Below, one piece after another: positions 24,492 to 33,341 of a stretch of 64,000 nucleotides of DNA. Source of the DNA: CAVQBJ01 sp963819075 (GTDB lineage: Bacteria; Actinomycetota; Thermoleophilia; Solirubrobacterales; Solirubrobacteraceae). The notes beneath the pieces were generated by a model. It did not search any database, was not told where the DNA came from, and saw only the letters and a list, made by a program, of their open reading frames with translations. The stretch covers positions 682,001 through 746,000 of the forward strand of contig CAWFUP010000002.1 of the NCBI GenBank assembly GCA_963819075.1, given 5' to 3'. The stretch's first letter is position 1; every line of letters starts with the position of its first letter. The translations under genes were made by a program, and so were the position numbers.

Positions 24492-25676
24492 CTAGCGCCG
24501 CGGCGATGAGCCGCGGCCGTGACGGAGGCGCCGCCAAAGGCGGCGCCAGAATCCCGGGCGGGCACGGCCGTGCCGGCGCCAGCGCGCCGGCGGCGGCACC
24601 GTCGCGCGCACGAGCGCGACCCACTCCTCGAGCGGCAGCTCGCCGGCGATGAGCCGTCCGAGCGCGGTGGTGACCGGCGCGTCGAGACCGGCGGCGTCAA
24701 GCGCGCGGCCGAGCAGAGGCACCGACTCGAGCGCCTCGACGGCCTGCCCGATGCGGCCGGGGATCTCGCTCGCCGGGACGCCGTGGGCGAGGAGCTCACC
24801 GGCGCGGCGGTTGCGGCTCTGCGGGGCGAGAACGGTGGCCACGAGGTCGCCGGTGCCGGCGAGGCCGATCATCGACTCCGGCCGCGCGCCCTGGGCGGCG
24901 GCGAAGCGCCAGACCTCGGCGAAGATGTGCCCCGCCGCGGCCCCGGCGGCATTGAGGCCCTGGGCCTCGGTCGCGCCGGCGGCGAGCGCGGCCGCGTTCT
25001 TGGCAGCCCCGGCGAGCTCGACGCCAATCGGATCGTTGGACTGCTCGCACACGACGCCGGCGCGGATGAGCACGTCGGCGACCGTGCACGCGAGCTCCTC
25101 GTCGACCGAGGCCGCGACGAGGCCGGCACCGGCGCTCACCATCTCGTGGGCGTGCGCCGGACCGCCCACGCAGGCCACCCGCGCCGCGCCGAAGGAGCTC
25201 GAGAGCAGGATGGTCGGCGGGGTCCCGTCCGGCGGCACGAGGCCCTTGGCCAGGCTGACGATCGCCGCACGCTCACTCAAGCCGCCGCCGACGAGCCCGC
25301 CGATCACCTCGTGCAGCGCGCGCGACGGGACGGCGAGGAACACGTATTCGGCGCGGGCGAGGCCGGCGGCGACCGTCTCGATGCGCATCGATCCGGGCAG
25401 CTCGACCCCCGGCAGGTAAGTGGCGTTCTCGCGGTCGCTCTCCAGGCGCGTGGCCTGCGCCGCGGTGCGGGCCTGGAGCGTCGTGCGCAGCCCGGCGCGC
25501 GCGAGCAGGACGGCAAGCGCCGTGCCGAACGATCCGGCGCCGATGACCGTCGCGCGGCGCGCCGCGAGGTTCGGCAGCGACATGCGCGCGGGGCGGGCCC
25601 CGGGGGCCGCGAGCGCCGCCGCTGGGGCGTTCGCCGCGCTCTCTTCGGTGCCGGCGGGCTGATCGGAGAGGGACAT
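24492..25676 (-). CDS. gpsA: Glycerol-3-phosphate dehydrogenase [NAD(P)+]
   Basis: A 394-residue protein with the NAD-binding GAGSFGTALAVLLARAG, YVFLAVPSRALHEVI, SLAKGL, GGPAHAHEMVSAGAG, the catalytic Lys region VELAGAAKNAAALAAGA and IGLAGTGDLVATVLAPQSRN. It supplies sn-glycerol 3-phosphate for phospholipid synthesis from dihydroxyacetone phosphate. The N terminus has an extra 35-residue Ala-rich segment and the C terminus a basic Arg/Trp-rich tail (about 25 residues) absent from typical GpsA. An internal start (MSLPNLAARRATV) would give the usual length. TACGCT ten bases before ATG 25676 supports the longer start. It abuts the convergent HAD gene. Confidence 0.93.
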   Translation of the reverse strand: MSLSDQPAGTEESAANAPAAALAAPGARPARMSLPNLAARRATVIGAGSFGTALAVLLARAGLRTTLQARTAAQATRLESDRENATYLPGVELPGSMRIETVAAGLARAEYVFLAVPSRALHEVIGGLVGGGLSERAAIVSLAKGLVPPDGTPPTILLSSSFGAARVACVGGPAHAHEMVSAGAGLVAASVDEELACTVADVLIRAGVVCEQSNDPIGVELAGAAKNAAALAAGATEAQGLNAAGAAAGHIFAEVWRFAAAQGARPESMIGLAGTGDLVATVLAPQSRNRRAGELLAHGVPASEIPGRIGQAVEALESVPLLGRALDAAGLDAPVTTALGRLIAGELPLEEWVALVRATVPPPARWRRHGRARPGFWRRLWRRLRHGRGSSPRR

Positions 25677-25686
25677 CCTGGCGGCG

Positions 25687-25692
25687 AGCGTA
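25687..25692 (-). promoter_or_regulatory. -10 hexamer for gpsA
   Basis: TACGCT on the minus strand, ten bases before ATG 25676, supporting a (near-)leaderless transcript and the longer start. Confidence 0.4.
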
Positions 25693-25740
25693 GCGGGCCC
25701 GTATGATCTGACGACGGCGACGCTTGCTCGGGTCACGCAG

Positions 25741-27249
25741 ATGAGTGCCGCCACCTTCCCATCTCCTCCGTCCCCGGCCGAGCTGGCCGCGGAGTCCGCG
25801 TGGGTTGCCGGCGTGCCGGGGCTGCGCGAGCAGGCGCTCGTGTGGATCGCCGACGCTCCCCGGCGCCGGGCGCTGCTCGCCGCCCGCGCGGCTGCACTCA
25901 CGCACCCGCTCCCGCATCCCGCCGGGGTCGGGCGGCTCTTCGAGATGGCCGGTCGCGCCGCCGGTGCGGCCGGCACGCTCGTCGGCGCCGATCTGCCTCG
26001 CAGCGCCGTGCAGGCGCTCGTCCACGGCGACGCGCCCGACGAGTGGACGGCGGTGGCGGCGCGACGCGCCGAGCGGCTCGTCCGTGCGGGAGGCCCGGCG
26101 TACGTCAAGCTCGGGCAGTTCATGTCGAGCGCGCGCGGGCTGCTGCCCGACGAGATCGTCGACGCGCTGCAATGGTGCGTCGACGACGTGCCGCCCCTGG
26201 AGCGCGGGCGCGCACAGGCGATCGTCGTCACCGAACTCGGCGGTCCGCTCTCGCGGTTCTTCGCGGATTTCGACGACGAGCCACTGGCCGCCGGGTCGAT
26301 CGCTCAGCTGCACGCCGCCGAGCTCATCGACGGCACCGAGGTCGTGGTGAAGGTCCGCCGCCCCGGCCTGCGCCGCAGCTTCGCGGTTGACATCCGCGCG
26401 CTCTCGGTGCTCGCCACGCTCGGGGAATGGCGCGCCGAAGCGGCGCGGGTGGCCAACCTCCGTGGGGTCGTGGCCCTGTTCGCCGAGATCGCCCTGCAGG
26501 AGCTCGATCTGCGGCTCGAGGCCGCGAACATGGTCGAGGTCGGGCTCGTCGCCGAGCATTCCGGCCTCGCACACGTGACCTGTCCGCGCCCCGTGCCGGG
26601 TCTCGTCCGCAAGCGCGTGCTCGTGATGGAGCGAGTCGGCGGCGTGCGCTACACCGACGCTCCCGGTGTCCTGCGTGACGGCGTCGACCGCGCCGCGCTG
26701 CTGCGGCTCGCCGTGCAGGGCGTCCTCGAGAGCAGTCTCGTCTACGGCGTCTTCCACGGCGATCTGCACGCCGGCAACGTGCTCATCGACGAGGAGGGCC
26801 GCTTCGGACTCGTCGACTTCGGGATCGTCGGCCGGCTCGACGGTGAGCGCCGCGACGCGCTCATCGCGCTGATGCTCGGGCTCGGGACCGAAGATGTCGA
26901 TGCGCAGGTCCGGGCCCTATCGCGCTTCGGAGCGCTCGGGGAGGACGTGGACCTCGACGCGCTCGCGCGCGACCTCGCAGGGCTCGTGATCGCCCGAGAC
27001 GGTGGACAGCCCTTGAATCGGACCGAGATCGCCGACCGCCTCGGCGCCCTCATCCGACTGCTCGCCGCGCGGGGGTTTCGCGTTCCGAAGGATCTTCTCC
27101 TGTTCTTCAAGAACCTGCTGTACCTGAACGCGTTCGCCGCCAGCATCGCGCCCGACGTCGACCTCCTCGGGGAGATCGAGCCGATCTTCGGCTACTTCGC
27201 GGGCAAGTACGGCGAGCAGATCGCTGCCGCTCAGGCCGCGGCGCCCTGA
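25741..27249 (+). CDS. ABC1/UbiB-family atypical kinase
   Basis: A 502-residue protein of the UbiB/ADCK family. It has the family-specific KxGQ motif (AYVKLGQFMSSARGLLP), the Ala-rich nucleotide loop LAAGSIAQLH, the VVVKVRRPG lysine, the catalytic VFHGDLHAGNVLI and the metal-binding LVDFGIVG. UbiB proteins support biosynthesis of isoprenoid quinones by an ATP-dependent activity at the membrane; actinobacteria often carry copies without ubiquinone, presumably acting on menaquinone or other lipids. No C-terminal transmembrane pair is obvious. TATGAT (25702-25707) could be its -10, giving a leader near 27 bases. Its 3' end overlaps the convergent GGDEF gene by 19 bases. Confidence 0.88.
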   Translation: MSAATFPSPPSPAELAAESAWVAGVPGLREQALVWIADAPRRRALLAARAAALTHPLPHPAGVGRLFEMAGRAAGAAGTLVGADLPRSAVQALVHGDAPDEWTAVAARRAERLVRAGGPAYVKLGQFMSSARGLLPDEIVDALQWCVDDVPPLERGRAQAIVVTELGGPLSRFFADFDDEPLAAGSIAQLHAAELIDGTEVVVKVRRPGLRRSFAVDIRALSVLATLGEWRAEAARVANLRGVVALFAEIALQELDLRLEAANMVEVGLVAEHSGLAHVTCPRPVPGLVRKRVLVMERVGGVRYTDAPGVLRDGVDRAALLRLAVQGVLESSLVYGVFHGDLHAGNVLIDEEGRFGLVDFGIVGRLDGERRDALIALMLGLGTEDVDAQVRALSRFGALGEDVDLDALARDLAGLVIARDGGQPLNRTEIADRLGALIRLLAARGFRVPKDLLLFFKNLLYLNAFAASIAPDVDLLGEIEPIFGYFAGKYGEQIAAAQAAAP

Positions 27250-28715
27250 GCCGTCAGCGCTGTGGCCACGATCACGCGGTCGCGTCCCTGCTCCTTGGCG
27301 ACGTAAAGCGCCTGGTCCGCGCGCTCGAGCAGGAGGGCTGTCGTCTCGCCAGGACGCCACTCGGCGATCCCGGCCGAGATCGTGGCCGCGCGCCCGCCGA
27401 CGAGGACGGTCGGGGCGATCGCCCGGAGGTCTTCGAGCACGACCCGCGCGGCGAGGAGGTCGGTGTCGGGCAGGACGACGCAGAACTCCTCGCCGCCGTA
27501 GCGCGCGAGCAGGTCCTGGGCCCGCAGGCGCCGGTCGAGCGCGTCGGACAGCAAACGCAGGAGCTCGTCGCCGCTCTGGTGGCCGGAGAGGTCGTTGAAC
27601 AGCTTGAAGTGGTCGAGGTCGATCATCGCCACCGCGACCGGCGCGCCGCTGCGCGACGCCTGGGCGGTGACGAGCCCGAGGCGCTCCTCGAGGGCGCGAC
27701 GGTTGGCGAGGCCGGTGAGCGGGTCGGTGCGGCTCTCTTCGCGCAGGTTGCTCACGTAGGCCAGGCGCGCCGTCATCAGCAGCAGGCTCGAGGAGAGGCC
27801 GCCGGCCGCCTCCTCGACGAAGAAGGCCGAGGCCTGTTTGACGTCGATCCCGTCGATGACGAGCACGAGCTCGCCCGCGCTCGAGTAGCCCGCCGGCACG
27901 AAGCAGCGCGACCCCACCAGGCGCGCCCCGATGGCGAAGTCGACACCTGCGGGGAGCTCCTGCGGCGTCGGCACCTCGATCGGTGTCGCGTCGTCGCGAC
28001 TCCACTCGGCGACCGGCGAGAGCGCCGGCTGGGGCTCGGCCCCGTGCGCATAGAGCACGGCGCTGTCGCATGGGATGACCGTGTGGACGAGGGCGACGCA
28101 CTCGCTGAGCGCCGACTCGATCGACTCGGCGGTGGCGAGCGCCTTCGTGAGGTCCGAGAGCGCGTCGCGCGAGCGGAAGCGGTTGTGGAGCTTGCGGATC
28201 ATCGGCGCGACCATCAGGCCGGCCACGCCGGCCAGCGAGCTGAACACGAGGAAGCGGGCCCAGAAGATGTCGCTCGGCAGGTGCTCCACGTGCAGGCAGA
28301 GCGCGACCGCCGCCGCCGTGACGAGCCAGCCGGCGAACAGCATGTGGTTGTCGCCGATGACCGCAAAGAAGATGACCGGCAGCACGAGGCAGGCGATGAA
28401 CATCTCGCCCGACCAGTGGTAGGTGGCGAGATCGCCGAACACGAGCGTCATGACGGTGAAGCATGTGAGCACGAACGCGAGGCCCGGGTTGAGCGAGATC
28501 GTGCCGCGTCGCGCCCGGAAGATCTTCACCGCCACGTATGCCGTGGTGATGCCGAGCATCGCGAAGGCGAGCGACACGTAGCCCCAGTTGAAGCGCTCGC
28601 CGTGGGCGATGACGAGCGAAAGCAGGATCGGCACCGCGATCGCGATGCCGCTCGCGGCCGAAGTCAGCCCTGACAGGAACTGATCCTGACTGATCCGAGG
28701 GTTGAAGAACCTCAT
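27231..28715 (-). CDS. Membrane-bound diguanylate cyclase with GAF-like linker domain
   Basis: A 494-residue protein: six predicted membrane helices in the first 200 residues (from SGIAIAVPILLSLVIA to LVFSSLAGVAGLMVAP), a GAF-like region (about 215-330, CVALVHTVIPCDSAVLY), and a C-terminal GGDEF domain starting SRTDPLTGLANRRALEERL. The active loop is ARYGGEEFCVVLPDT. The RxxD inhibitory site is present as RAQD five residues before GGEEF. It should make c-di-GMP in response to an unknown signal. The start at 28715 puts a short cytoplasmic stretch before the first helix; the AT-rich upstream region carries four CGTTT repeats. Confidence 0.9.
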   Translation of the reverse strand: MRFFNPRISQDQFLSGLTSAASGIAIAVPILLSLVIAHGERFNWGYVSLAFAMLGITTAYVAVKIFRARRGTISLNPGLAFVLTCFTVMTLVFGDLATYHWSGEMFIACLVLPVIFFAVIGDNHMLFAGWLVTAAAVALCLHVEHLPSDIFWARFLVFSSLAGVAGLMVAPMIRKLHNRFRSRDALSDLTKALATAESIESALSECVALVHTVIPCDSAVLYAHGAEPQPALSPVAEWSRDDATPIEVPTPQELPAGVDFAIGARLVGSRCFVPAGYSSAGELVLVIDGIDVKQASAFFVEEAAGGLSSSLLLMTARLAYVSNLREESRTDPLTGLANRRALEERLGLVTAQASRSGAPVAVAMIDLDHFKLFNDLSGHQSGDELLRLLSDALDRRLRAQDLLARYGGEEFCVVLPDTDLLAARVVLEDLRAIAPTVLVGGRAATISAGIAEWRPGETTALLLERADQALYVAKEQGRDRVIVATALTAQGAAA

Positions 28716-28807
28716 CGTTTTCTGTTCGGCGTTTTTCCCAGAGAACTTGGGCGTTTTGCGACGTTTGTGGACCGATTTCGCGCCCTGCGGGGGCCGTCCA
28801 GGAGGGG

Positions 28808-29806
28808 CTATGCGCGCGGCGCGACGAGCGCTGTCAGCCGGGCGCCGGCCGCCTCCAGCGCCGGCTCGTCGCCGGCCTCGATGATCGCCTGCAGGTCGAG
28901 GATGCGGGCATCGAACGGCGTGAGCGCGTTCTCGGCGACGATGGCGTGTGCGGGGACGCCCATCTGGCGCGCCCGTGTGGCGACCTCGCCGGCCGCCTTG
29001 CCCTCGAGCGTGCTCCAATCGAGGCGGCCCTCCCCGACGATCACCGCTCGCGCGGCGCGCAGACGCTCGTCGAAGCCGAGCGCGTCGAGCACGTAGGCGG
29101 CACCCGGCCGCAGCGTCGCCCCGTACCGTGCCCACAGCCCGCCGGCGAGCCCGCCCGCGGCGCCGGTCATCGGTACGCCACGAGGGTCGCGCGGCAGCTG
29201 CTCAGCCAGGCGGCTCAGGCGCCGGGCCAGCGTCCGCACACCGGCGGCGTCCGCGCCCTTCTGGGGTCCGAAACGCGGCGCCGCCTCCTCATACGGTGTG
29301 CGCACGTCGCAGCAGACGACCAGACGCGCCGAGCCGAGGCCGCCAGTGCGCTCGATCGCCTCGATCGCTCCGTGCCCGCCATCGGTCGTCGCGCTCCCGC
29401 CGGCGGCGACGAGCACGGTGTGCGCGCCGTCGGCGATCGCGTGCGCGATCAGCTCGCCGGTGCCGCGTGTGCTCGCGGCCACGGCGTCGCGCTCGGTGGC
29501 GGCGACACGTGCGAGGCCGCTCGCCGAGGCGACCTCGACGATCGCGCGCTCACCGCCCTCGAACACGCCGTAGGCGGCTCGCACGGGCCGCCCGAGCGGA
29601 TCGCTGACGGTGGCGTGGCGGGTGCGCCCGCCAAGCGCGGCGAGCAGCACCTCGAGCGTCCCCTCGCCTCCGTCGGCGATCGGGCAGAGATCGGGTGGCT
29701 GCGCCCCGGCCGCCTGCAGCCCACGCCCGATCGCCGCGGCGACCCGCGATGAGGAGAGGCTGCCCTTGAACGCGTCGGGCGCGACGAGAAAGCGGCGCAC
29801 GGTCAC
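28808..29806 (-). CDS. Glycerate 2-kinase (GarK/GlxK family)
   Basis: A 332-residue glycerate kinase type I. It begins VTVRRFLVAPDAFKGSLSS, the family N-terminal signature, followed by CPIADGGEGTLEVLLAALGG, VEVASASGL, the phosphate loop LVAAGGSATTDGGHGAI, RFGPQKGAD, GAAGGLAGGL and IVGEGRLDWSTLEGK. It phosphorylates glycerate to 2-phosphoglycerate with ATP, feeding lower glycolysis. With gpgS in the same region, it could also recycle glycerate released from glucosylglycerate; that link is speculative. The start is GTG 29806, with a second GTG two codons later. It is divergent from the DNA ligase across 21 bases. Confidence 0.9.
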   Translation of the reverse strand: MTVRRFLVAPDAFKGSLSSSRVAAAIGRGLQAAGAQPPDLCPIADGGEGTLEVLLAALGGRTRHATVSDPLGRPVRAAYGVFEGGERAIVEVASASGLARVAATERDAVAASTRGTGELIAHAIADGAHTVLVAAGGSATTDGGHGAIEAIERTGGLGSARLVVCCDVRTPYEEAAPRFGPQKGADAAGVRTLARRLSRLAEQLPRDPRGVPMTGAAGGLAGGLWARYGATLRPGAAYVLDALGFDERLRAARAVIVGEGRLDWSTLEGKAAGEVATRARQMGVPAHAIVAENALTPFDARILDLQAIIEAGDEPALEAAGARLTALVAPRA

Positions 29807-29813
29807 GGTCGGG

Positions 29814-29820
29814 CATCCTG
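29814..29820. promoter_or_regulatory. Shared -10 region of two divergent leaderless genes
   Basis: In a 21-base gap, plus-strand CATCCT (29814-29819) and minus-strand CAGGAT (29820 to 29815) each lie exactly eight bases from the GTG start of their gene (ligase 29828, glycerate kinase 29806). Confidence 0.42.
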
Positions 29821-29827
29821 TCAGGCT

Positions 29828-30787
29828 GTGACGCTCCCCCTGTCGCCGCCGATCGCCCCGGCGCTCGCCCTCTCGCGCAAGGCGCTGCCCGATGACGGCC
29901 GCTACTGCTTCGAGATCAAGCTCGACGGCTTCCGCTGCATCGCGTTCGTCGACGGCGACGAGGTGTTCCTGCAGTCGCGTAACGGCCGGCCGCTCGGCCG
30001 CTACTTCCCCGAGCTGCGGTTCCCGCCTGGGCGTTACGTGATCGACGGGGAGATCGTCGTGCGCGACACCGCCGGGCGCGAGGACTTCGACGCCCTGCAG
30101 CAGCGAATCCATCCGGCCGAATCGAGGGTGCAGCGCCTCGCCACCGAGACGCCGGCGACGTTCGTGGCCTTCGACGTCCTCGCCGCCGGGGACGAGGTGT
30201 GGATGGAGCGCCCATTCCACGCGCGACGCGCCGAGCTGGAGGCGCTGCTGGCGCGCGTCGGGAGCGGCGACGTGCCGCTCGAGCTGATGGCGCTCGTGGC
30301 GACCGCCGCCGAGGCGGAGCCGTGGCTGCGTGACGCCGAGGGCGTCATCGCGAAGGAGCGCGACGCTCCCTATCTGCCCGGCGAGCGGCGCGGCATGCTG
30401 AAGATCAAGCGCGTGCGCACGATCGACACCGTCGTCGTCGGGTGGCGCCCGGGCAAGGAGCCGGACACCGTGGGCGCGCTCATCCTCGGCTGCTACGACG
30501 GCGACGAGCTGCGCGTGGTCGGTCACACGTCGGGGCTCTCCGCCGCCGAGAAGCGGCGGCTCGTCGGCGAGCTCGCCCCCTTCGAGACGGGCGAGCGCGG
30601 GTCGGGCGAGGCCAGCCGCTGGACGGCCGGGCGCGACCTCGAATGGATCGGCCTGCGCCCCGAGCTCGTCGTCGAGATCGACTTCGATCATGTCAGCGCG
30701 GGTCGCATCCGCCACGGGGCGAAGATCCGCCGCTGGCGCGACGACAAGGCGCCGCGCGAGTGCACGTTCGCGCAGCTCGCCCAGTGA
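29828..30787 (+). CDS. ATP-dependent DNA ligase, short LigC-like form
   Basis: A 319-residue protein comprising just the ligase nucleotidyltransferase and OB domains. Motif I is FEIKLDGFRCIAF with the adenylated Lys, motif III YVIDGEIVV, motif IV EGVIAKERDAPY and motif V GMLKIKRVRTID. The OB domain ends near KAPRECTFAQLAQ. It would join nicked DNA in repair (LigC/LigD-type), with NAD-dependent LigA elsewhere handling replication. No Ku, polymerase or nuclease domain is attached or adjacent, so it is not an obvious NHEJ operon. GTG start, leaderless in appearance. Confidence 0.9.
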   Translation: MTLPLSPPIAPALALSRKALPDDGRYCFEIKLDGFRCIAFVDGDEVFLQSRNGRPLGRYFPELRFPPGRYVIDGEIVVRDTAGREDFDALQQRIHPAESRVQRLATETPATFVAFDVLAAGDEVWMERPFHARRAELEALLARVGSGDVPLELMALVATAAEAEPWLRDAEGVIAKERDAPYLPGERRGMLKIKRVRTIDTVVVGWRPGKEPDTVGALILGCYDGDELRVVGHTSGLSAAEKRRLVGELAPFETGERGSGEASRWTAGRDLEWIGLRPELVVEIDFDHVSAGRIRHGAKIRRWRDDKAPRECTFAQLAQ

Positions 30788-30832
30788 GCGCCGTCGTGTG
30801 AACGGCTCGCCCGGCCGACGATCGACCGCCGC

Positions 30833-30838
30833 TAGGAT
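30833..30838 (+). promoter_or_regulatory. -10 hexamer for the DtxR-type regulator
   Basis: TAGGAT ten bases before ATG 30849; little or no 5' leader is expected. Confidence 0.4.
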
Positions 30839-30848
30839 CAGCGGGGCC

Positions 30849-31562
30849 ATGCCGCCCGATCACGCGACCGTTGCCGAGGAGGAGTACCTGCAGAGCCTCT
30901 TCTGGCTGCAGGAGGCCGGGCTGCCCATGACCGGAGCGAACGTCGCGCGTGCGATGCTGCTGTCGGCGCCGACGGTCCACGAGATGATCGGGCGTCTGGA
31001 GCGGGACGGGTACATCACTCGCGCCACCGACAAGACGATCGCCTTCACCGACCTCGGGGCGACTCACGCCGAAGGGGTCGTGCGTCGTCACCGGCTCATC
31101 GAGCGCTTCCTGACCGATGTGCTCGGCATCCCGTGGGACGAGGTGCACGAAGAGGCCGAGCGCCTCGAGCACGCCATGTCGCCAGTTCTCGAGGAGCGCA
31201 TGCGCGCCGCGATCGGCGACGCCAAGACGTGCCCGCACGGCCATCCGATCGCCGCCGGAGCGCGGATCGCCGGCGTGCCGCTCGCCGACGTGCAGGAGGG
31301 CGCCTCGGTGCGCGTCCTGCGCTTCGAGAACGAGGCGGAGGACCTCTTGCACTACCTGAAGGCCTCCGGTCTGGAGCCCGGGCTCGAGGGCACGCTCGTC
31401 GCCCGCGATGGCGACGGGGTCGTCGTGCGGACGGCGGACGGGCGCGACTGCCACCTCACGCCGAGCGTCGCCGAGACGGTGTCGGTCCTCGCCGACCCCT
31501 CGCCCCCGCCGCGCACCGCGCTGCCCGAGGCGCTCGTGCTCGGTCAGCGCTACGGGCGGTAG
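30849..31562 (+). CDS. DtxR/IdeR/MntR-family metal-dependent regulator
   Basis: A 237-residue three-domain regulator. The N-terminal winged helix contains EEYLQSLFWLQEAG and SAPTVHEMIGRLERDGYIT. The dimerisation/metal domain has VVRRHRLIERFLTDVLGIPWDEVHEEAERLEHAMS (the run of His and Glu metal ligands is spread over this segment) and TCPHGHPI. The C-terminal SH3/FeoA-like domain contains YLKASGLEPGLEGTLVAR. Such proteins repress metal uptake genes when Fe2+ or Mn2+ is bound. No obvious metal transporter is adjacent; the target genes are probably elsewhere. It is convergent with the ABC-2 transporter. Confidence 0.9.
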   Translation: MPPDHATVAEEEYLQSLFWLQEAGLPMTGANVARAMLLSAPTVHEMIGRLERDGYITRATDKTIAFTDLGATHAEGVVRRHRLIERFLTDVLGIPWDEVHEEAERLEHAMSPVLEERMRAAIGDAKTCPHGHPIAAGARIAGVPLADVQEGASVRVLRFENEAEDLLHYLKASGLEPGLEGTLVARDGDGVVVRTADGRDCHLTPSVAETVSVLADPSPPPRTALPEALVLGQRYGR

Positions 31563-31575
31563 GCGTCCGCGCCTA

Positions 31576-32397
31576 TCAGTCGATCAGGCGCCGTCCGAGT
31601 TGCCAGATGGCCAGCCGCCACATGATGAGCGCGAAGGCGATCAGGAAGGCGGCGTGCCCGAGGTCGGCGAGCTGCAGGTCGCCGAAGGAGGCGTCCCGCA
31701 CGAGCTGGACGCAGTGGTAGAGCGGGTTGAACTCGGCGACCGTGCGGATCCCGGGCGGCAGCGTGGATATCGGGAAGAACGTGCCGGCGACGAGGAACAT
31801 CGGCGTCAGCACGGCGCTCGTGATGTAGCTGAAGTTGTCGATCGTCTTCGCCACCGCGGCGATGAGCACGCCGAACGCCGCGAAGCCGACGCCGGTCACA
31901 AAGCCGATGAAGGGCACGAGCAGCATTCCGGCGGTGGGGGTCAGGCCGAAGACGATGCCGACGAGCAGCGGCGCGAGGCCATACACGCCGGCGCGAATCG
32001 ACAGCCACAGCAACTCGGCGGTGATGAGCTCCTCGACGTCGATCGGCGTCGCGAGCATGGCGTCGTAGGTGCGCTGGAAGCGCCAGCGCACGAACGTGTT
32101 GAACATGCCCGGAAAGGCCGAGGAGAACAGCACCGCGGTGGCCACGACGCCGGTGGCCACGTACTCGACGTACCTGACGTGACCGACGTGTGCGACGAGC
32201 TTCCCGAAGCCGAGCCCGAACGCGAGCAGGTAGATCGTCGGCTGCACGATCGACGAGAACGTCGTCGACTGCCAGTAGCGGCCGAACAGCACGACGTCGC
32301 GGCTCATCACGGCGGCGATCGCCGTGGGGTCGAGCCGCCGGATGCGCAGCTCCGAGCCGACGCCGGCCGGTGAGGCGGTGTCGGCGCCGGTGCTCAC
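31576..32397 (-). CDS. ABC-2 type transporter permease
   Basis: A 273-residue integral membrane protein with six hydrophobic segments and the ABC-2/DrrB-NodJ pattern (PTIYLLAFGLGFG near the first helix, then FQRTYDAMLATPI, a cytoplasmic coupling segment, and VLTPMFLVAGTFFPISTLPPGIR before the last helices). It pairs with the ATPase whose stop codon overlaps its GTG by four bases (32394-32397). Transporters of this kind export drugs, polysaccharides or lipids; the substrate cannot be told from sequence. Confidence 0.9.
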   Translation of the reverse strand: MSTGADTASPAGVGSELRIRRLDPTAIAAVMSRDVVLFGRYWQSTTFSSIVQPTIYLLAFGLGFGKLVAHVGHVRYVEYVATGVVATAVLFSSAFPGMFNTFVRWRFQRTYDAMLATPIDVEELITAELLWLSIRAGVYGLAPLLVGIVFGLTPTAGMLLVPFIGFVTGVGFAAFGVLIAAVAKTIDNFSYITSAVLTPMFLVAGTFFPISTLPPGIRTVAEFNPLYHCVQLVRDASFGDLQLADLGHAAFLIAFALIMWRLAIWQLGRRLID

Positions 32398-33293
32398 TCG
32401 ATCTCCTCGCCGGTGAGCGCGACGAACGCGTCCTCGAGGTTGGCCGGGCGCAGCGCCCCGTCGGGGAGCTCGCCGTCGATCGTCTGCTCGGCGCGCAGGA
32501 TCGCCACGGCCGGGCCGCTGCGCCGGCTGCTCCAGCCGCGCTGCTCGGCCAGCTCGGTGACCTCGCGAAGGTGCTCACGCGGGCCGTACACTTCGACGAC
32601 CTTCTCCCCGGCGTGGGCGCGGACGAGCTCCTCCGGTGTGCCCTCGGCGATCACGCGACCCTCGGACATCACGGCGACGATGTCGGCCAGGCGCTCGGCC
32701 TCCTCGATGTAGTGGGTCGACATGAGCACGGTGACGCCGGCGCTGCGCAGGCCGTCGATGAGCGTCCACAGCTCCTGGCGCACCTGGGGATCCAGCCCGA
32801 CGGTCGGCTCGTCGAGCAGGACGAGCCGGGGCTCGTGGATGAGCCCGCGCGCCACGAGCAGCCGCCGGCGCATCCCGCCTGAGAGCTCGTTCACCTTCGT
32901 GTCAGCGCGCGCGCCGAGGTTCGCGATCTCGAGCGCGCGATCGACGGCGGCGGAGCGCTGGGCCCGCGGCACGCGGTACAGGCGCGCGAACACGTCGAGG
33001 ACCTGGCGGCACGTCAGCTCGACGTCGAGGTTGTCCAGCTGTGGCACGACACCCATGAGCATCCGCGCGTGCTTGGATTCGCGCGGCAGCGAGAGGCCGA
33101 GGACGGAGATCGACCCGTCGTCGGCGATCGCCTGCGCGGTGAGCATGCGCATCGTCGTGGACTTGCCGGCACCGTTGGGCCCGAGCAGGCCGAAGCACAC
33201 GCCGGACGGCACGGTCAGGTCGAGGCCGTTGACCGCGACGATGTCGCCGAAGCGCTTATGCACGCCCCGGAGGGCGATCGCGTGGTCGGACAC
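32394..33293 (-). CDS. ABC transporter ATP-binding protein (DrrA/NodI-like)
   Basis: A 299-residue ATPase with Walker A GLLGPNGAGKSTTMRML, Q-loop VVPQLDNLD, signature ELSGGMRRRLLVARGL, Walker B RLVLLDEPTVGLDPQ and switch His in STHYIEEAE. The C-terminal 80-residue extension (EKVVEVYGPREHLREV to the end) is typical of DrrA/NodI exporters rather than importers. It drives the downstream permease. GTG start; CATCCT lies seven bases upstream (plus 33301-33306). Confidence 0.92.
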   Translation of the reverse strand: MSDHAIALRGVHKRFGDIVAVNGLDLTVPSGVCFGLLGPNGAGKSTTMRMLTAQAIADDGSISVLGLSLPRESKHARMLMGVVPQLDNLDVELTCRQVLDVFARLYRVPRAQRSAAVDRALEIANLGARADTKVNELSGGMRRRLLVARGLIHEPRLVLLDEPTVGLDPQVRQELWTLIDGLRSAGVTVLMSTHYIEEAERLADIVAVMSEGRVIAEGTPEELVRAHAGEKVVEVYGPREHLREVTELAEQRGWSSRRSGPAVAILRAEQTIDGELPDGALRPANLEDAFVALTGEEIE

Positions 33294-33341
33294 CGCAGCG
33301 AGGATGGCAGACAGGACCGTGCGGCACGCCGCGCGCCCGCG

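Noticed and set aside
29828..30787. Non-homologous end-joining operon
   Set aside because: The ligase stands alone; there is no Ku, polymerase or nuclease gene nearby. PolX at 6-7.8 kb is unrelated in position.
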